From Candidatus Peribacteraceae bacterium (GTDB lineage Bacteria; Patescibacteriota; Gracilibacteria; Peribacterales; Peribacteraceae): a DNA stretch of 34,322 bases. Positions 1-9,243 of the stretch are shown here, piece after piece (the first letter of the stretch is position 1; every line of letters begins with the position of its first letter). Both the position numbers and the translations under genes were made by a program. The DNA lies in NCBI GenBank assembly GCA_028711445.1, contig JAQTSD010000015.1, forward strand, positions 1-34,322, written 5' to 3'. The notes beneath the pieces were generated by a model that did not search any database, was not told the DNA's origin, and saw only the letters and a program-made list of their open reading frames with translations.

Positions 1-1587
1 CAGGTAGGCATCCTCGGGTGTGTCTGCGTAGAAGTCGCGCAGGACGGAAACGGCGCGGAAGCCACTTTCTCTGAAGAAAAGCTGTGCGGGGATGTTGCTC
101 TCGCGCACTTCCAAGGTGAGACGGGCGCGGCGCTGACCTGAGAGCTTGCCGATGAGCTTCGCGATCATCTGGGTGCCCACACCTTTGCGTCGCTGGCCTG
201 CCGCGACGGCGAAATTCAAGACATGGAGGCGTGTCTTATGGAGCTCGTAGATCATGAAGCCCACGATGCGGTCATCGTGCTCCGCCACCATGCCGATGCA
301 GTTGCGCTGTCTCAAACAGTTGATGAAGTCCTCCTCAAGCCAGGGAAACTCGAAGCTGTCCGCTTCGATGCCGAGCACTTCGGGCATGTCCCTGCGGATC
401 ATCCAGCGGATGTGCACGCGGATCTCCTCCCGCTGCTCGGAGCCTTCGCGGTGCGCCACCGATACGGGAGAGAAGTTCATTTGTGCGAGGAACCGTTCCA
501 CTTCCCGGAGTGACTCGCCGATGGCTCCGATGGACATTTTCTTCCGGAGCGGCAGGAGGAGGTTTGCCAGATCTCGCTCCTGCGGTCGATCGGGATCATT
601 ACGATCGCTGAGTAGACGGGTGTTCAATAGCGCTTGCAGGCGACGGCGCAGTTTCACTTGTGCAGGAAAAATGCCCTTGTGTTGAATCTCCATGCGCCGG
701 GAGAGGTCGTGCCACTCCACCTCCGCGTTCTGAAGGGCTTGGTGTGCTTGTTCGCGGGGATCATCCTCATCCTTCTCTTCCTTATAGTCTGTGATAGGTG
801 CGTCCCTCAGTGCTTCCGCCGCCCCCCTCGCACGATCCATCGCAGCTTCCCTCCAGGCAGACAAGTTGGACAGGAGAGCGATTCCCGTACGCACGGCGGC
901 AATGCCTTCCTTGATCCATGCTTTCGCTGCTGTTGGATCCTGCGGAGATGTAAGTGGCTGTTCCTCCTGTTTTGGATCTTCATCTGTTTCATCCTCGGTC
1001 GGTGCCGCCACTCCTTCTTGCCGTGAGGAGCTCATAGGAGACCTCTGAAGCGGCGTATCCGCCAAGGATGGAGCGAGATTCCCCCAGTCGGTGAGAACGA
1101 TGGAGGTAGGGAGGCAGCATTCGAGGATCTGCGTCGCCTCCTCAATCGTTTCCTTCAGGATGGCGAGTGAGAGGGGATGGGAGAGCCGCATGATGCATGC
1201 ATGCAAGCGCTCGCCCTCCGGCCCGTTCAGCTTCGGCAGGATGGCACGGAAAGTATCGTAGAGTCGGCGTTGTGCCTTTTTCAGCTCGTCAATCAGGTTC
1301 TGAAGCCGCGGTGAGAGACTGCGGTAGTATGCCTCAGCGTTTTGCAGATCTTCATAGAGGCCAAAACGTTCCTCATGCCGGTCCAGTGGCAGAGCGGCGA
1401 GCTGGTCGGCGTTCCGCTCCATCTCTTCTGCAGCGAAGCCACGAAGGCCGATGATCGATTCGCATCGCTGAACGAGTTCATACGCGTGGTGGATGGCGGA
1501 CCGGATGCCGGTCTCTTCCGACAGATCGAGCGCATGGCCGATGGTGGCGAGCTCCTCCCGAGCATCGGTGCCTGACCCGGTTTCCAT
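1..1587 (-). CDS. Fusion protein: uncharacterised, probably helical N-terminal region (~350 aa) plus C-terminal GNAT acetyltransferase domain (RimI-like); 3' end beyond the left edge
   Basis: Hand-translated minus strand from ATG at 1587 (METGSGTDAREELATIGHALDLSEETG...). In-frame Mets at 1035 and 480 and no stop to base 1. C-terminal part ...IRVHIRWMIRRDMPEVLGIEADSFEFPWLEEDF...VGFMIYELHKTRLHVLNFAVAAGQRRKGVGTQMIAKL...ARLTLEVRESNIPAQLFFRESGFRAVSVLRDFYADTPEDAYL matches the RimI/GNAT pattern (RRKGVG acetyl-CoA loop). Missing from the ORF track because it is open at the edge. Confidence 0.85.
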   Translation of the reverse strand, partial: METGSGTDAREELATIGHALDLSEETGIRSAIHHAYELVQRCESIIGLRGFAAEEMERNADQLAALPLDRHEERFGLYEDLQNAEAYYRSLSPRLQNLIDELKKAQRRLYDTFRAILPKLNGPEGERLHACIMRLSHPLSLAILKETIEEATQILECCLPTSIVLTDWGNLAPSLADTPLQRSPMSSSRQEGVAAPTEDETDEDPKQEEQPLTSPQDPTAAKAWIKEGIAAVRTGIALLSNLSAWREAAMDRARGAAEALRDAPITDYKEEKDEDDPREQAHQALQNAEVEWHDLSRRMEIQHKGIFPAQVKLRRRLQALLNTRLLSDRNDPDRPQERDLANLLLPLRKKMSIGAIGESLREVERFLAQMNFSPVSVAHREGSEQREEIRVHIRWMIRRDMPEVLGIEADSFEFPWLEEDFINCLRQRNCIGMVAEHDDRIVGFMIYELHKTRLHVLNFAVAAGQRRKGVGTQMIAKLIGKLSGQRRARLTLEVRESNIPAQLFFRESGFRAVSVLRDFYADTPEDAYL

Positions 1588-1683
1588 TGCAGATGTTCTA
1601 TACCTGAATAGAAGATTTGCAACTAAGTTCATTCGTGACTTCTCCGCTTGTGATCGCGGCCTTTTGCAGGCTATAGTTGAGCC

Positions 1684-4155
1684 GTGAAAGACCAGTACAA
1701 CCCCACGAAAGTCGAGGACAAATGGCAGAAGCGATGGGAGGAGGCGAAGGCCTTCGAGGTGGATCTGAAGGCGGCCAAGGATCCGTACTACGCGCTCGTG
1801 ATGTTTCCGTATCCCAGCGGGGATAAATTGCACGTGGGACACTGGTACAACTTCGCGCCTGCGGACAGTTACGCGCGCTTCATGCGCATGCACGGGAAAG
1901 ATGTCCTCGAGCCCATGGGGTTCGACGCCTTCGGCTTGCCGGCGGAGAACTACGCCATCAAGAGCGGCATTCACCCCGATACTTCCACGCGCAGTAACGT
2001 CCAGACGATGGTGAAGCAGCTTCGGCGCATGGGGTGCATGTACGACTGGAGCAAGATGGTGAATACGTCCTCACCGGAGTATTATCGGTGGACACAGTGG
2101 CTGTTTCTGCAGATGTACAAGCACGAGCTTGCATACAAAAAGGAAGCCTCTGTGAATTTTTGCCCCAAATGTCAGACGGTACTCGCCAATGAGCAGGCAC
2201 AGGATGGCAAATGCGAACGGTGCGGGACGCCAATCACTCAAAAGTCCCTGGCTCAGTGGTTCTGGAAAATCACAGAGTATTCGCAGAGGCTCCTCGATGG
2301 ACTCGAGGATCTGGACTGGCCGGATAAAACGAAGCTCATGCAGAAGAACTGGATCGGACGGAGCGAGGGCATCAATTTCCGCGAGCGGGTAAAGGACCTT
2401 GATATCGCGTTTGAAGTATATGATTCCATTCCGCAGACATTCCTCGCGCAGACATTCACGGTGATTGCCCCAGAGCATCCTCTTGTCCCAAAGCTTGTTG
2501 CGGGAACATCCTATGAAAAACCCGTCATGGAATTTGTGGAGAGGATTCGCAGGAAGAAGCTCGCAGACAAGTTTAAAATCGAGGAAGAAGCAGAGGGTAT
2601 CTTCACGGGACGGTACGTGGACAATCCATTCGGAACCGGAGATCTCCCCATTTGGGTGTGCTCCTATGTTCTTGCAGACTATGGAACGGGCATCGTGAAC
2701 TGCAGTGCCCATGACGAGCGGGACTTCGCATTCGCCAAGAAATACAAAATTCCTCTTAAAGTGGTCTTGTTGCCCAAGGATCATGCGTTGGCAGAAAAGG
2801 TGAAGAACCTCGAAGTGTTTTATCGTGAGCCGGATGGCATCATCCAGACTCCGGGGGCGGCGTTCGGTATGACGTGGGAACAATCCCGTAAAAGAGTTAT
2901 CGACTACATCGAGATGAAGGGATTTGGAACGACGCGCGTGCACTACCGTCTTCGTGACTGGCTCATTTCGCGTCAGCGCTACTGGGGTGCCCCCATTCCC
3001 ATCGTCTACGATCCCGAAGGCAATCCGCATCCTGTTCCTGAGAAACACTTACCATGGCTCTTGTCGGAAGATGTGGAATTCAAGCCCACAGGAAAATCTC
3101 CGCTCACGTATTCCAAAGAATTCGTCAAGCGCACCGAGAATCTCTTCGGCAAAGGCTGGACACCAGAATTCGATACCATGGATACTTTCGTCTGTTCAAG
3201 CTTCTACTATCTGATGTATCTCTCGTCGGAAGGCTTCGGTATGCAGGCTCCACACTTCAGTGAAACGGGAGAGGGAAAGGGCGAGAGGAACCATCTCATC
3301 GACCCGCACGTCGAACGGACGTGGATGCCAGTGTCCATGTACATCGGCGGACCGGAACATGCGTGCATGCATCTGATCTACGCCCGTTTCGTGATGATGG
3401 CGCTCAAGGATGCAGGAATCGTCTCGCACGAAGAGCCGTTCCAGAGACTTGTGCATCAGGGGTTGATCACGAACAAGGGGGCGAAGATGAGTAAGAGCAA
3501 GGGCAATGTGGTGAGTCCGGACGCACTCGTCGAGCGCCACGGGTCCGATGCCTTTCGCATGTACCTCATGTTCATGGGCCCCTTCACCGACGGGGGCGAC
3601 TGGAGCGACACGGGAATCAAGGGGATCGACCGGTTCGTGCAGCGTATCTTCCGGATCCTTCCGGAGAAAATGAGTAAAAAATGTGAACAGAGTTTAGCTC
3701 TTCGTTCAGGGCTCCATCGCACGATCAAGAAGGTGACGGAAGACATCGGGGCGCTGCGGTTCAATACGGCCATCTCTTCGCTCATGGAGCTCCTCAATAC
3801 CATAGAAGGAGAAGCGACGATCCCCGTCGACGTTGCACAGACCTACGTGAAGCTCCTTGCTCCGCTCGCACCACATTTGGCCGAAGAGCTCTGGGAGATG
3901 CTTGGAGGGAAGGGATTCGTCATCGATCAGAAGTGGCCGGCTTTCGATCCGGCATTCATCAAGTCCGATACCCTCACAATCGTTGTGCAGGTGAATGGCA
4001 AAGTGCGCGGAGAGATCGAAGTTGCTGCAGACGCGCCGAAGGAGGAAATACTCAAAGTGGCCAAGAAGCAGCCCAATGTGCAAAAATTTCTGGAGGGAAA
4101 GAGCATCAAAAAGGAGATTCTCGTCCCTCAGAAACTGGTGAGTTTTGTTGTTTGA
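1684..4155 (+). CDS. leuS: Leucyl-tRNA synthetase
   Basis: HVGH (HIGH) and KMSKS motifs, zinc-binding CPKC...CERC, C-terminal VQVNGKVRGEIEV; GTG start. Confidence 0.97.
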   Translation: MKDQYNPTKVEDKWQKRWEEAKAFEVDLKAAKDPYYALVMFPYPSGDKLHVGHWYNFAPADSYARFMRMHGKDVLEPMGFDAFGLPAENYAIKSGIHPDTSTRSNVQTMVKQLRRMGCMYDWSKMVNTSSPEYYRWTQWLFLQMYKHELAYKKEASVNFCPKCQTVLANEQAQDGKCERCGTPITQKSLAQWFWKITEYSQRLLDGLEDLDWPDKTKLMQKNWIGRSEGINFRERVKDLDIAFEVYDSIPQTFLAQTFTVIAPEHPLVPKLVAGTSYEKPVMEFVERIRRKKLADKFKIEEEAEGIFTGRYVDNPFGTGDLPIWVCSYVLADYGTGIVNCSAHDERDFAFAKKYKIPLKVVLLPKDHALAEKVKNLEVFYREPDGIIQTPGAAFGMTWEQSRKRVIDYIEMKGFGTTRVHYRLRDWLISRQRYWGAPIPIVYDPEGNPHPVPEKHLPWLLSEDVEFKPTGKSPLTYSKEFVKRTENLFGKGWTPEFDTMDTFVCSSFYYLMYLSSEGFGMQAPHFSETGEGKGERNHLIDPHVERTWMPVSMYIGGPEHACMHLIYARFVMMALKDAGIVSHEEPFQRLVHQGLITNKGAKMSKSKGNVVSPDALVERHGSDAFRMYLMFMGPFTDGGDWSDTGIKGIDRFVQRIFRILPEKMSKKCEQSLALRSGLHRTIKKVTEDIGALRFNTAISSLMELLNTIEGEATIPVDVAQTYVKLLAPLAPHLAEELWEMLGGKGFVIDQKWPAFDPAFIKSDTLTIVVQVNGKVRGEIEVAADAPKEEILKVAKKQPNVQKFLEGKSIKKEILVPQKLVSFVV

Positions 4156-4208
4156 AGAAGGAGATCGGAGCCTGTCTAAGGAGACCATTGAATCTGATCC
4201 CCTCATCC

Positions 4209-4227
4209 TCTCCCGTCGGGAGAGGGA
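4209..4227. terminator. Hairpin between convergent genes (CCTCTCCC-GTC-GGGAGAGG)
   Basis: Perfect 8-bp stem with 3-nt loop between the leuS stop and the minus-strand methyltransferase stop; no clear T-run. Confidence 0.45.
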
Positions 4228-4263
4228 AGGAAGTATCAGCATTGCACGAGAGATTGGAATTAC

Positions 4264-4914
4264 TTACGCAGACGGTCGTGCCAGGATGGCGCAGCGGATG
4301 GTCTCTTGATCGAGCGGAGCCGCGTGGCCCATGACATCATAACCGGCATCGCGCACGAATGCCTCGAGTGATGCAGGTGTGAATCGCCTGCGTGTCTCGG
4401 CGAAAGAATCTTCTCCCATGCCCTTCTTCCATCTCTGCTCTTCGTGCGAGTTTAAGAGTTGCAGCACTTCCATGTTCGATCTTTCCTGAAGCGTGTAATC
4501 AATGATGACGGTGATTGCTTGTGGTTGGGAGAAACGGAGCTTGCGAAGCAGGGGACGTGCCTGCTCAGTTTCCATGCAGCACAGGACGTACGACAGACTT
4601 ACAACATCGAAAGGGATGCGATTGTCCCCGTGTACGTCTTGGGCCGATGCGATGCGGACATTTGGTTGCGGGGATGGCATGATATTTGCGTAGGGATCGA
4701 AGAGATGCAGACGATCTCTACTGTTGGAGATTTCCTCAAGGATGACTCTGGAAACACCTCGCACACCACAGCCGAAGTCCAGAAGGTCCAACTCTTTTTT
4801 ATGCCGGTGGCGATGACGGAGGATGGCGGCATAGATGCCTTCTTGCTTCAGGTATGCTTCATAGTGGCGGCCATTGTAGTTCTGAGGGACAACGCTGATT
4901 GTTTCGGGCTCCAT
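4264..4914 (-). CDS. Class I SAM-dependent methyltransferase
   Basis: LDFGCGVRGVSRVIL motif I-like, FDVVSLSYVLCCME motif IV-like. Confidence 0.7.
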   Translation of the reverse strand: MEPETISVVPQNYNGRHYEAYLKQEGIYAAILRHRHRHKKELDLLDFGCGVRGVSRVILEEISNSRDRLHLFDPYANIMPSPQPNVRIASAQDVHGDNRIPFDVVSLSYVLCCMETEQARPLLRKLRFSQPQAITVIIDYTLQERSNMEVLQLLNSHEEQRWKKGMGEDSFAETRRRFTPASLEAFVRDAGYDVMGHAAPLDQETIRCAILARPSA

Positions 4915-4991
4915 AAGCGCGAGACTCTACGATTCACTTCAAAGCATGTCAATTTTCTGCACGAGTTCCAGATTATCCCTAGAATGGCGCG

Positions 4992-6425
4992 GTGCCGCAC
5001 CCCCTTGACCGTTACGCGCCCTATACGGATATCGAAGCGCTGAAAACTTCCATGGGCAAGCCCCTGCGTAAGTGCGTGCGCGTGAATACGCTCAAGTGTT
5101 TCGTGGAGCAATTCGCATCGTGGGCGAAGGGGAGGGGATGGGCGCTCACGCAGGTTCCGTGGTGTCGCGAGGGATTCTTCTTGGAGCGGGAGGACCACTC
5201 CCGTGCACTCGGGAAGGATCTTCGGCATCTGCTCGGGCACTTCTACATGCAGGAAGCTGCGAGCATGCTGCCGCCGAGCCTGCTGGATCCCCGGCCCGGC
5301 GAAACGATTCTCGATCTCTGCGCGGCGCCCGGGAGCAAGACGACACAGATGGTGGCGGCGATGGATGGAAGGGGAACGGTGATCGCCAATGATGTGCAGG
5401 AGAATCGACTCTGGACACTCAAGAACGCTCTGTACCGTTCGGGGGTGACGAATTGCATCGTCCTCAAGAAAGTCGGTCAGTGGTACGGCAAGAACATGAC
5501 GGAGCGGTTCGATCGCGTGCTTTGCGATGCCCCGTGTACCGCGCAGGGCACGGCGCGCAAAGGTTCCGATGCGCTCGCGTACTGTTCCGACCGTTCCATC
5601 GCCGCGTGTGCGAGGCTGCAAATGGAGCTCCTCGAGGCGGCGGTGCACGCTTGTAAAGTGGGTGGTCGGATCGTGTACTCCACGTGTACGATGACGGTGG
5701 AAGAGAACGAGAAATTGGTCCTAGACACACTGAACAAATTTAGTGATCAGATAGAAGTCGTCCATCCGAAAGATGCTCTTCCCTCAGGGCTCCAATGGGA
5801 TATGAGTATGGCAATTTCTGATGCGAAAAAAGTCCAAAAATTCCTCAATCCTTCGCTCGAAGTTTTCCACCCTTTTCTTCGCCTCTGGCCCCAGACATAC
5901 GATACGGAAGGATTCTTCGCAGCCGTCTTACAGAAGACCGCTTCGACTCGCGATCCTCTCTCCGTCCCCCCTGTTCCCAAAGAGGAGCAGACGCTGCGGA
6001 ATCATGAGATGACGCATATTATGGAATGGCTGAAGGAAACGTATGGCACGACATTCACGGGAGAGGGCGACACGCTCGTGCGCCGAGGTGAGGCCATTCT
6101 CCTCGTGACGGCCGATACGTGGAATCTGCCGCTCCCCGTCCGCGATTACTCTCTGGGACTACCTTTCTGCAAGGATCTCGGTGACGGGCGTTACCGCTTG
6201 CACTCGGAGCTCGTGACCGCGCGGGGCAATTTTGCGACGAAGAATGTTTGGAGAATCGATGATGACACGTTGCAATCGCTTGAGCGGGGGAGGGACGTCC
6301 CGTGTCCGGCGGAGCTTCTTGGCGATGTGATCCTTGTCTGGAATGATCTGCCGCTCGGCATGGGGCTGGCGCGTGAGGGCACACTGAAGAATCGCCTGTC
6401 ACGCTGGCTGGTGCAGCATGCGTGA
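4992..6425 (+). CDS. NOL1/NOP2/sun-family rRNA (cytosine-C5) methyltransferase (RsmB/RsmF-like) with C-terminal extension
   Basis: LDLCAAPGSKTTQMVA, DAPCTAQGTARKG and YSTCTMTVEENE catalytic motifs; GTG start. Confidence 0.9.
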   Translation: MPHPLDRYAPYTDIEALKTSMGKPLRKCVRVNTLKCFVEQFASWAKGRGWALTQVPWCREGFFLEREDHSRALGKDLRHLLGHFYMQEAASMLPPSLLDPRPGETILDLCAAPGSKTTQMVAAMDGRGTVIANDVQENRLWTLKNALYRSGVTNCIVLKKVGQWYGKNMTERFDRVLCDAPCTAQGTARKGSDALAYCSDRSIAACARLQMELLEAAVHACKVGGRIVYSTCTMTVEENEKLVLDTLNKFSDQIEVVHPKDALPSGLQWDMSMAISDAKKVQKFLNPSLEVFHPFLRLWPQTYDTEGFFAAVLQKTASTRDPLSVPPVPKEEQTLRNHEMTHIMEWLKETYGTTFTGEGDTLVRRGEAILLVTADTWNLPLPVRDYSLGLPFCKDLGDGRYRLHSELVTARGNFATKNVWRIDDDTLQSLERGRDVPCPAELLGDVILVWNDLPLGMGLAREGTLKNRLSRWLVQHA

Positions 6426-6439
6426 GGTGAGATGTGGTT

Positions 6440-6467
6440 GTAGGGGCACGGCATGCCGTGCCCCTAC
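6440..6467. repeat. 28-bp perfect palindrome GTAGGGGCACGGCATGCCGTGCCCCTAC
   Basis: Sequence equals its own reverse complement; lies in the convergent intergenic region. Confidence 0.9.
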
Positions 6468-6502
6468 TATCCGTAGTAGTGCAGAGATACGCGCATGACG
6501 AA

Positions 6503-6543
6503 GGAGCCGTCTCCATCCCGCAGGTGCGGGACGGGACGGCTCC
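6503..6543. repeat. Two-tier hairpin (GGAGCCGTC...TCCCGC AGGT GCGGGA...GACGGCTCC)
   Basis: Outer 9-bp and inner 6-bp perfect stems. Confidence 0.6.
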
Positions 6544-6571
6544 GGGCCGGAGGAAAGGGGAACGGTCACGT

Positions 6572-7081
6572 TCAGAACGAGCGTTCCATGTTATCTCCCG
6601 CGGCGCGGAAGCTCCGGTCGTTCAAGATCGTCCGGATTTCCGGCTGGAACGCGCACTGGCAGACGACGCGCCGGTAGTTCGCTTTGCGGGCGTAGTCGAG
6701 GATTGCATCGATGAGGATCCCGACGATGGTGCGGCTGTCGAAGCAGCTCTCGTTCGAGGGGATCACGATTGCGAGGATGCGGATGACGCCCTCCGAAGCG
6801 TACATGAGGGCGATCCCTCGGGGCTTCTTCTCCTGCAGTTTTGCGATCCCCAAAGAATAATCCGTGTCGCGCGCCTCTAGTCTTGGCTGCCACCGGGAGC
6901 CGCGCTGCTTCCACACTTCATGGGCGGCATCCTGCTTCTCACGTTGTGAGAAGGCCGTCGGCAGCGGAAGCGCCGCGAACAGACGGTAACCCCAACGGGA
7001 GTAATCGAGGCTCCGTCCAAGGAACTCGAGTAATCCTGCGTTGTGGCCATCAATAATGCGGCCGGTCAGTTCGAGAGACAT
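6572..7081 (-). CDS. Hypothetical protein
   Basis: ORF with internal ATG at 7081 (MSLELTGRIIDGHNAG...) preceded on the minus strand by AAGGAG at SD spacing; no family recognised. Confidence 0.6.
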   Translation of the reverse strand: MSLELTGRIIDGHNAGLLEFLGRSLDYSRWGYRLFAALPLPTAFSQREKQDAAHEVWKQRGSRWQPRLEARDTDYSLGIAKLQEKKPRGIALMYASEGVIRILAIVIPSNESCFDSRTIVGILIDAILDYARKANYRRVVCQCAFQPEIRTILNDRSFRAAGDNMERSF

Positions 7082-7177
7082 GGTCAGACTCCTTTCCCCC
7101 ACGGCATCCTCTTTCTTCACGCGCTCTGTGCGTGTTTAGGTGAAGATTGCCATGGAAAAACAACACAGAACGCGTAC

Positions 7178-7200
7178 GTGACAGAGAACGCCTCTGTCAC
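7178..7200. promoter_or_regulatory. Hairpin GTGACAGAG-AACGC-CTCTGTCAC upstream of dnaG
   Basis: Perfect 9-bp stem with 5-nt loop in the divergent intergenic region. Confidence 0.45.
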
Positions 7201-7325
7201 AACAAAAAAAAGAGGGTGGATGGGGGATAGAAAATGTTGTGAAGGAACGAAGGGGTCATTGTTCTCCGCGAAGTGGAAAATGCAAGGAGAATCAGGATTT
7301 CCGTCCGTGCTATACTCCCTCTCCC

Positions 7326-9074
7326 ATGGACGAAGTTTCCGAAATCAGAGCGCGTCTCCCCATCGAGGAGCTCGTCGGCCAGTACTGTCAGCTCAAGAAG
7401 AAGGGGCGCACGTTCGTCACACTCTGTCCGTTCCACAACGACACGCATCCGAGCCTCACCGTATCGCCCGACAAGGGCATCGCCTACTGCTTCGCCTGCC
7501 GCACCGGCGGGGATATCTTCAGCTTCTATCAGGCGATCGAGAAGGTGGACTTTCCGCAGGCGCTCAAGGATCTCGCGGAGCGTACGGGAGTTTCCCTGCA
7601 GGAGCGCGGCCCCAAGGCAACGGTGGAAAAAGACGAGAAGGCCCGTCTGCGTGCGTGTCTCACCGAGGCGCACCGCTTCTTCCAAGGACAATTGCACTCG
7701 TCACAGCAGGCGCAGGACTACTTAAAAAAGCGTCAGATAACCTCCGGACTCATCGAAACGTTCGCCTTGGGGTACGCCCCTGATTCTTTTTCGGATACGT
7801 ACCAGCACCTGCTCAAGCAGGGGTTCAGCCGATCGGAGATCCTCGCGGCCGGTCTCGGCGTGCAGAAGGAGATCCGTGAAGAACGTATTTACGACCGCTT
7901 CCGTAACCGGCTCATGTTCCCGATCTTCGACCAGCGCGGCGACCTCGTCGCGTTTGGCGGCCGCACAATCGGAGAGGATGATGCCAAGTATATCAATTCT
8001 TCGGATGGACCGCTCTATAGCAAGTCCCTCGTGCTCTTCAATCTCCAGCGCGCGAAGGAAGCTGCGCGCGAGGGGAAACGGCTCATCCTTGTGGAAGGGT
8101 ACTTCGATGTATTGGCATGCCATCGCGTCGGTGCGGCGAATGTCGTAGCGGTGAGCGGCACGGCGCTCACGGAACAACATGTGAAGCTTCTCAAGCGCTA
8201 TGCGGAGACGGTCGTGCTCTGCCTCGATCAGGATCGCGCGGGACGCGATGCTGCCGAACGTGCATTCCTCCTCTGCGCGAAAGAGGGCGTGCAAGTATCT
8301 TGCGTGACCATCGAAGAAAAAGACCCCGACGAAGCGATGAAGAGCGATCCGGAGAAACTGAAGAAGGCGCTCACATCCGGCGATGTACCCTACCTAGATC
8401 TTGTCTTACGAGAGGTCGGTGCCACCGATCTCGCCTCCGCGCCGGCCAAACATGATGCTCTCAAGCGTCTCCTGCCACTCCTCGACGCGCTTCCCACCGC
8501 AGTCGAACGCCAGCATTACGTCGCGCGTGCGGCGGCGGTCTTTGCGACCACCGAGGCGGCGCTCGCACAGGATCTCGATCACTTCACGCGTCAGAGTATT
8601 ATGCCGATTACCGATCGGGAAGCGACTGTTCGTCCGAAGAGCGGCGATGCCTTCACGAGTATGGAGCTTACGCTCGGACTCTTCCTGCTGTATCCCAAGC
8701 TGCGTTCTCTCTTGAAAGAGCTCATCCCGCCAGAGGAAGAATTCGCCGCAGAGCTTCACAACGCTCTCAAGGAAGCGCCAGAAGATGCCGCAGTGACTAT
8801 GGAATCGCTCACAATCGATCCGAAGTGGAAAGAGCGCGTGGCGATTCTGCAGCTCTACTGCGAACATCACGGGTTTGGGGAATGGGCAGAGACACTTGCG
8901 GTTCGTGAGATCAGAAAGAACTGCTTTCAGGCCAACAAGGAGATGCTCACTTTGAAACAGAAGGAACTCTCGGCGAAAATCCTCGAAGCGCACCGTGCAG
9001 GAAAGATGCTCGACGAGGCACAGTTGACGACACAGTATCAGCAGGTCCTCAAATTGGCGAGGATGGCGATGTAG
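7326..9074 (+). CDS. dnaG: DNA primase
   Basis: MDEVSEIRARLPIEELVGQYCQLKKKGRTFVTLCPFHNDTHPSLTVSP...YCFACRTGGD (CHC2 zinc finger), TOPRIM (LILVEGYFDVLACH...LCLDQDRAGRDAAERA). Start placed at ATG 7326 rather than the track start 7239. Confidence 0.95.
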   Translation: MDEVSEIRARLPIEELVGQYCQLKKKGRTFVTLCPFHNDTHPSLTVSPDKGIAYCFACRTGGDIFSFYQAIEKVDFPQALKDLAERTGVSLQERGPKATVEKDEKARLRACLTEAHRFFQGQLHSSQQAQDYLKKRQITSGLIETFALGYAPDSFSDTYQHLLKQGFSRSEILAAGLGVQKEIREERIYDRFRNRLMFPIFDQRGDLVAFGGRTIGEDDAKYINSSDGPLYSKSLVLFNLQRAKEAAREGKRLILVEGYFDVLACHRVGAANVVAVSGTALTEQHVKLLKRYAETVVLCLDQDRAGRDAAERAFLLCAKEGVQVSCVTIEEKDPDEAMKSDPEKLKKALTSGDVPYLDLVLREVGATDLASAPAKHDALKRLLPLLDALPTAVERQHYVARAAAVFATTEAALAQDLDHFTRQSIMPITDREATVRPKSGDAFTSMELTLGLFLLYPKLRSLLKELIPPEEEFAAELHNALKEAPEDAAVTMESLTIDPKWKERVAILQLYCEHHGFGEWAETLAVREIRKNCFQANKEMLTLKQKELSAKILEAHRAGKMLDEAQLTTQYQQVLKLARMAM

Positions 9075-9229
9075 AGAGGAAATAGAAGAAATAAAGGAAA
9101 TAGAGGATTGAGAGGATAAGGAAGGGCGTCAACGAACTCAAAGGCCTTCTATCCATTTCTTCTATTTCCTCTAATTCTCCTATTTCTTTTATTTCTTCTT
9201 TTCCCCTTCCCCTCGCCTTCTTTTTGCCT
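9075..9229. repeat. Purine-rich then pyrimidine-rich tracts with ~9-nt periodicity, forming a long inverted repeat
   Basis: AGAGGAAATAGAAGAAAT (9075-9092) is the exact reverse complement of 9155-9172; units GAAATAGAA|GAAATAAAG|GAAATAGAG|GATTGAGAG|GATAAGGAA. Confidence 0.75.
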
Positions 9230-9243
9230 ATACTGCTCCCGCA

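Noticed and set aside
2071-3048. Long antisense ORF (325 aa) opposite leuS
   Set aside because: Fully inside a confidently identified leuS; no recognisable motifs; typical shadow ORF of GC-rich coding DNA.
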